Source: Spirochaetota bacterium
GTDB lineage: Bacteria; Spirochaetota; Spirochaetia; Treponematales; Rectinemataceae
Direction: 5' to 3'
DNA: 64,000 nucleotides
Assembly: GCA_029265615.1 (NCBI GenBank)
Contig: JAJUIB010000010.1
Span: 44,043-108,042 of the forward strand
Shown here in pieces: positions 60,800 to 64,000 of this stretch. Under the pieces are notes generated by a model. The model did not search any database. It saw nothing but the letters and a program-made list of their open reading frames with translations, and was not told the origin of the DNA. Within the stretch, counting starts at the first letter, position 1, and each line of letters opens with the position of its first letter. The translations under genes and the position numbers were made by a program.

Positions 60800-62292
60800 G
60801 ACAGATCATCCACCGCGAATCGGAGCGGATCCTCGAGCGCGCCCTGGTGGAGACGGAAGGTCTTGCAAAGCGCTACGACTTCCAGACCGAGTTCGCAAAA
60901 TCGAAGAAAAACAGGCACCCCTTCGTCCTCGTGGGCACGCTCCTCACAATCGCCGCCCTTGGTGGCGCGGCCTTCGGGGTGACGCGGATCATCAATGAGC
61001 GCACGAGGCGCGCACCCATCGAGGTCGGCGCCTTCGAGGACCTCAACCTCCGCGACCTCCTCGACCGGGCAAAGCGCAACGAAGTTGCCCTCGGAATCGC
61101 GAAAGTTGAACTCGGCCGCCTCGAAGAAGCATATGCGGGAGAACTTTCGCAGATCGAGCTACAGCTACGCGCGGCGAAGGACACCCTCGCCGCATCAGGA
61201 GGAAGGGAGGGAGCGGAGCAGCGCCGCACGGCGGGGAGTATGGACGCTGCCGCGGCCAAGGCGCGCGATGCAGCCAAGGCCACGTATGAACCAGCCATCG
61301 CGTCTAAAAAACGGGAGATCGAGCGGCTCCAGGCCGAAGTCGACCGCTATGACCAGCGCCTTGCCGAACAGACGAAGAAACAGCGCGAGGCCATCGACAA
61401 TCAGCGCAGGCTCTTCGAACTCGAAACGCGCCAGCTCACCGACCGCTACGAAGCGCGAATCGCCCAGCTCGAGCGTGCGCGAAAAGCGGAGGCCGAGGCG
61501 GCCGCCCGACAGCGCGAAGAGCTCAAAGCCGCGCTCGACGAGCGCAGGCAGCGGGAACTCGCCGCGACGATCCTCCGCTACAACCCCATTCTCGACGACG
61601 AGCGGAGCAAGGCGCTTCTTGAGGGATGGGCCGCGGGAGAAGCCGCTATGCTTCCGCCTTTGCCTTCCTACCTCCTACGAGCCCGCACCGCCGACGAGTC
61701 GAACTATGCGGCGATTGAGCGGGCGGAGCGGAATTTCGGCTATTTGAGCGCCCGCCTCCGCGCCGTGCCCTATGTGAACTCGGTCCCGGCCGCGCTCGCC
61801 CGGGCGGAAGCGGAAGCGCTTGGCGCCATGGCAAGCTATCGCCAACTTCTCGAACGGGCGGCGAGGGGGCTTGAAAGCCGCGACACGACGATCGCCGCGC
61901 TCGAGGCGCGGGCTACCACTGCGGAAGTAGCCTTGGAGCGATACCGCTGGGCAGTGTCTGAGTATACCCGCCTAAGCCGCGAGGGCGGCTACATTCTCGA
62001 TCCGCGTACTCCTGCGGACATAGTCATAGCCTTAAGCGACGCATTCCCCGTCGCGGAAGGCATGAGCGCCTATGTGTTCCGCGACGGAGATCGGCCCATC
62101 GCCACCATCGCCTTTTTCCTCCGCGACGGCGTCGTGCGCGCACGCCTTGTCGAGCTTGCACGAGGCGAAACGATCCGCCCCTTCGACAGCATCCTCGTCC
62201 AGATCTCAGGCGCTTCCCCCCTTACGCCCTTGCTGAGTCCGGCTTCCCCCAATTCCGTACCATCTGAGACTAGTAGCGGAGGTGCTCCGTGA
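60778..62292 (+). CDS. membrane-anchored coiled-coil protein
   Basis: 504 residues. A cytoplasmic N-terminus of about 45 residues (RQIIHRESERILERALVETE) is followed by one membrane helix (about 48-70, FVLVGTLLTIAALGGAAFGV). A long coiled coil (about 95-265, RLEEAYAGELSQIELQL, EIERLQAEVDRYDQRLAEQ) follows. The C-terminal part (about 390-480) is a small beta domain (PVAEGMSAYVFRDGDRPIAT). Its start overlaps the cyclase gene by 22 bp and its stop overlaps the next start. No enzymatic motif is seen; a structural or scaffolding role near the cyclase is inferred. Confidence 0.8.
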   Translation: MGDNDEIRQIIHRESERILERALVETEGLAKRYDFQTEFAKSKKNRHPFVLVGTLLTIAALGGAAFGVTRIINERTRRAPIEVGAFEDLNLRDLLDRAKRNEVALGIAKVELGRLEEAYAGELSQIELQLRAAKDTLAASGGREGAEQRRTAGSMDAAAAKARDAAKATYEPAIASKKREIERLQAEVDRYDQRLAEQTKKQREAIDNQRRLFELETRQLTDRYEARIAQLERARKAEAEAAARQREELKAALDERRQRELAATILRYNPILDDERSKALLEGWAAGEAAMLPPLPSYLLRARTADESNYAAIERAERNFGYLSARLRAVPYVNSVPAALARAEAEALGAMASYRQLLERAARGLESRDTTIAALEARATTAEVALERYRWAVSEYTRLSREGGYILDPRTPADIVIALSDAFPVAEGMSAYVFRDGDRPIATIAFFLRDGVVRARLVELARGETIRPFDSILVQISGASPLTPLLSPASPNSVPSETSSGGAP

Positions 62293-63155
62293 AACGCACG
62301 ATATTCGTTTTCATCTTTGTCGCGTCCACCCTATCCGCCTTCTCACTTGACTTTTCTGGCACGCGCTTCGCCGTCCGCGGCGAGCGAGCCGAGGCGGATC
62401 GGAGCTATCTCGTCCTCACACACGAAGATGCAGGCGAGCTCCTCTTCGCCGCGGAGGGTAGCGAGGAACCGGCCGAGGCGCTCAAAACACTCGATACCTT
62501 CCTTTCCGTACTTCACTCCTTTACGAGCCTCGAGACGGCCGAACTCCGTGCCCAGACCGAACCGGAAGGCATAAGGCTTTCCGTGCTTCCTCGGAGATTT
62601 GCGGCCGAGGGGCTCGATCTTCTTCCCTTTATCCCCGGCGGGCTCCAGTTCTTCCTGAAAAACGGCGTCGAATACGACTTCCGCGTGAAGTCGGGTAGTT
62701 TCTTTATACGGCTCCGTGGAGTGTTCACGAGCGAAGATGATCTCCTCAGTGATAGCCTTGCAGCCATTCGAGACCCCCTGGCCTACCTTGCAACACGGGA
62801 TCCACAGTATGCACTGCGGAGAATCAGCGAACTTGAAAAAAGGCTCGCCGACAACGAGAAAAGCCTTGCAGCACTCGCTCTCCAACTGGCGGCCGAAGCT
62901 TCCCGGGCGGAGGCACAGCGCGAAATCCGGCTCAGTGCTTTGGAAGATGCGCTTATGGCGGCCCTGAACAAGGGGCTCTTTGGCGGCCCCAAGCCGATTA
63001 AACCCGAGCTTGTCGCAAAAATCATCGAACTGAGAGCGGCCGACCCTTCGCTCGATCGCGCAGGCATGGCCGAGAAACTCAAGGCCGGAGGGATGAGCGC
63101 TTCAAGCAAAGAGATCGACATTGTCTACCGCGTAAAAATCGACGGACGGCCATAA
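62289..63155 (+). CDS. secreted hypothetical protein of the cyclase operon
   Basis: 288 residues with a signal peptide (MKRTIFVFIFVASTLSAFS, cleavage near 19) and no lipobox, so it is likely periplasmic. The first 155 residues look beta-rich (FSGTRFAVRGERAEADRSYL). A heptad region (about 170-220, LEKRLADNEKSLAALALQLA) follows. The C-terminal 70 residues resemble a winged-helix-like segment (PELVAKIIELRAADPSLDRA). Its ATG overlaps the preceding stop. Function unknown; its conservation next to a cyclase and a coiled-coil protein suggests a shared pathway. Confidence 0.78.
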   Translation: MKRTIFVFIFVASTLSAFSLDFSGTRFAVRGERAEADRSYLVLTHEDAGELLFAAEGSEEPAEALKTLDTFLSVLHSFTSLETAELRAQTEPEGIRLSVLPRRFAAEGLDLLPFIPGGLQFFLKNGVEYDFRVKSGSFFIRLRGVFTSEDDLLSDSLAAIRDPLAYLATRDPQYALRRISELEKRLADNEKSLAALALQLAAEASRAEAQREIRLSALEDALMAALNKGLFGGPKPIKPELVAKIIELRAADPSLDRAGMAEKLKAGGMSASSKEIDIVYRVKIDGRP

Positions 63156-63292
63156 ACTTTAAGGCGCGCCGCTCGTTTCCCGAAGCCCCAAAACCGCCAA
63201 AGGCCAAGGTGCGCAACGGATTCGCCTGAAAGTCGGTCTATCCAGAAGACGGCGCTGCAACCGCAGGCCCGAAGACCATAACATAAGGAGCG

Positions 63293-64000
63293 ATGATGTC
63301 CGATTCTCTTGCGCCGAGCATCGGCGCGGTTTCCACCCGGGCAGTTGACCGGGCGGAACTTCCGCAGAGCTATTCTCTCGACAACGCGGCAATCGTGATG
63401 CCCGCAGTAAGCGACGACGTGAGCACCACCCTCTTCCGCCTTTCCGTGGACCTCGACGCCCCCGTCGATCGCGAGCGCCTCCAGACCGCCCTCGACCGGA
63501 CGGCCGCCCGCTTCCCCTACCTCGCCGTCGAGCTTGCACGCGGGGCGTTCTGGTACCGTTTTGTGCCCCTGCGGTCGCCGCTGTGCGTCGAGGATGATCC
63601 GCCGGTGCCTTGCGTCGACTACGACGTCAACGTTCCCGGCACATCCATGTTCCGCGTCCGTACAAAGGACCGCCGCATCGCGCTCGAAATGTCGCACATC
63701 GTCGCGGACGGAAAGGGCGGCATGCGTTTTCTTAAAACCCTTGTCGCCGAGTACTGCAGGCTTTCGGGGCATCCCGCGCTCGAGCCGCATCCCGATGTCT
63801 ACGACCTCGATGAGCGCCCCGATCCTGAGGAATGGGAGGACGCCTATATCGGCGCCTGCCGCCAGGGACTTCCGGTCCCCACGCTACCCCGGAGGGCCTT
63901 CCGCCTCCCAAGCGCGCTACTCCCCAAGGGAAGCTACCGCGTGACAACGGCGCGCTACCCCCTTCCCGCGGCGCTTTCGTACGCCAAGTCGCGCGGTGTC
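63293..64000 (+). CDS. HxxxD acyltransferase (alcohol acetyltransferase-like), partial
   Basis: 236 codons are open from the ATG at 63293 (or 63296, better placed after AAGGAG at 63285-63290) to the right edge without a stop, so the C-terminus is missing. The catalytic motif HIVAD appears at about 143-147 in EMSHIVADGKGGMRFLKTL. LRFYSV-type N-terminal strands are present (LFRLSVDLDAPVDRERLQ). This is the BAHD/condensation-like fold of acyl-CoA-dependent acyltransferases; in spirochaetes such proteins are often labelled alcohol acetyltransferase. It sits 137 bp after the cyclase operon; that gap shows no other gene or clear promoter. Confidence 0.85.
   Translation, partial: MMSDSLAPSIGAVSTRAVDRAELPQSYSLDNAAIVMPAVSDDVSTTLFRLSVDLDAPVDRERLQTALDRTAARFPYLAVELARGAFWYRFVPLRSPLCVEDDPPVPCVDYDVNVPGTSMFRVRTKDRRIALEMSHIVADGKGGMRFLKTLVAEYCRLSGHPALEPHPDVYDLDERPDPEEWEDAYIGACRQGLPVPTLPRRAFRLPSALLPKGSYRVTTARYPLPAALSYAKSRGV

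Noticed and set aside
63156..63292. A gene or strong promoter in the gap before the acyltransferase
   Set aside because: No ORF with coding character and no convincing -35/-10 pair was seen; only the AAGGAG ribosome site at its end is clear.
1..64000. tRNA or rRNA genes, insertion sequences, prophage
   Set aside because: I found no cloverleaf-like segment, rRNA signature, transposase or phage gene; the two tyrosine recombinases are housekeeping Xer proteins by sequence and context.

Overview
The window comes from a GC-rich spirochaete, most likely a treponeme or other Spirochaetaceae member. The evidence is a periplasmic-flagellum gene set with spirochaete hallmarks: the collar protein FlbB, FlbD, FliY in place of a short FliN, an FlhF/FlhG pair followed by a FliA/WhiG-type sigma factor and a FapA-domain protein, and a hook protein carrying the Lys and Cys used for lysinoalanine cross-linking. 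Gene order matches treponemal and Borrelia clusters. Species cannot be fixed from the sequence alone. I saw no tRNA, rRNA, CRISPR array, insertion sequence or prophage.

Region A (45.4 kb down to 36.4 kb, minus strand) is a reduced division and cell-wall cluster: mraZ, rsmH, ftsL, murF, mraY, ftsW, ftsQ, ftsA, ftsZ, with no ftsI, murE, murG or murC. It starts from a sigma70-type promoter followed by four GTGGN-type MraZ boxes spaced exactly 10 bp apart. Region B (36.4 to 28.6 kb) continues on the same strand with DNA-processing and proteolysis genes: xerD, a TPR lipoprotein, dprA, a topA-family gene, xerC, hslV and hslU. The topA product lacks the catalytic tyrosine. Region C (28.5 kb to the left edge) is a near-continuous flagellar operon: flgB, flgC, fliE, fliF, fliG, fliH, fliI, fliJ, flbB, fliK, flgD, flgE, flbD, motA, motB, fliL, fliM, fliY, fliO, fliP, fliQ, fliR, flhB, flhA, flhF, flhG, a hypothetical gene, the sigma factor, fapA and two small genes. 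Many genes overlap by ATGA or GTGA. The longer gaps each carry hairpins or tandem repeats, which look like operon punctuation.

Region D (45.5 to 54.9 kb) mixes strands and is signalling-rich. It holds an HD phosphohydrolase/TtcA/ComFB operon, a lipoprotein and a YcgR-like protein whose PilZ motifs are split by a GAF-like insert, a partner-switching set (PP2C phosphatase, STAS antagonist, RsbW-like kinase) with its own promoter, and a GHKL ATPase translationally coupled to a single-domain PilZ protein. Region E (54.9 kb to the right edge, plus strand) has a large TPR/ATPase-like protein without a P-loop, an RlmM-like methyltransferase, a membrane class III nucleotide cyclase with two downstream envelope/coiled-coil genes, and the start of an HxxxD acyltransferase.

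The observations most worth following up are the TopA-family protein lacking its nucleophilic Tyr, the apparent ACG start of fliK and CTG start of ftsA, an in-frame duplication with a palindrome at the start of flhB, and the GAF-interrupted PilZ protein. All product names rest on reading the translations and on family knowledge; no database search was run.
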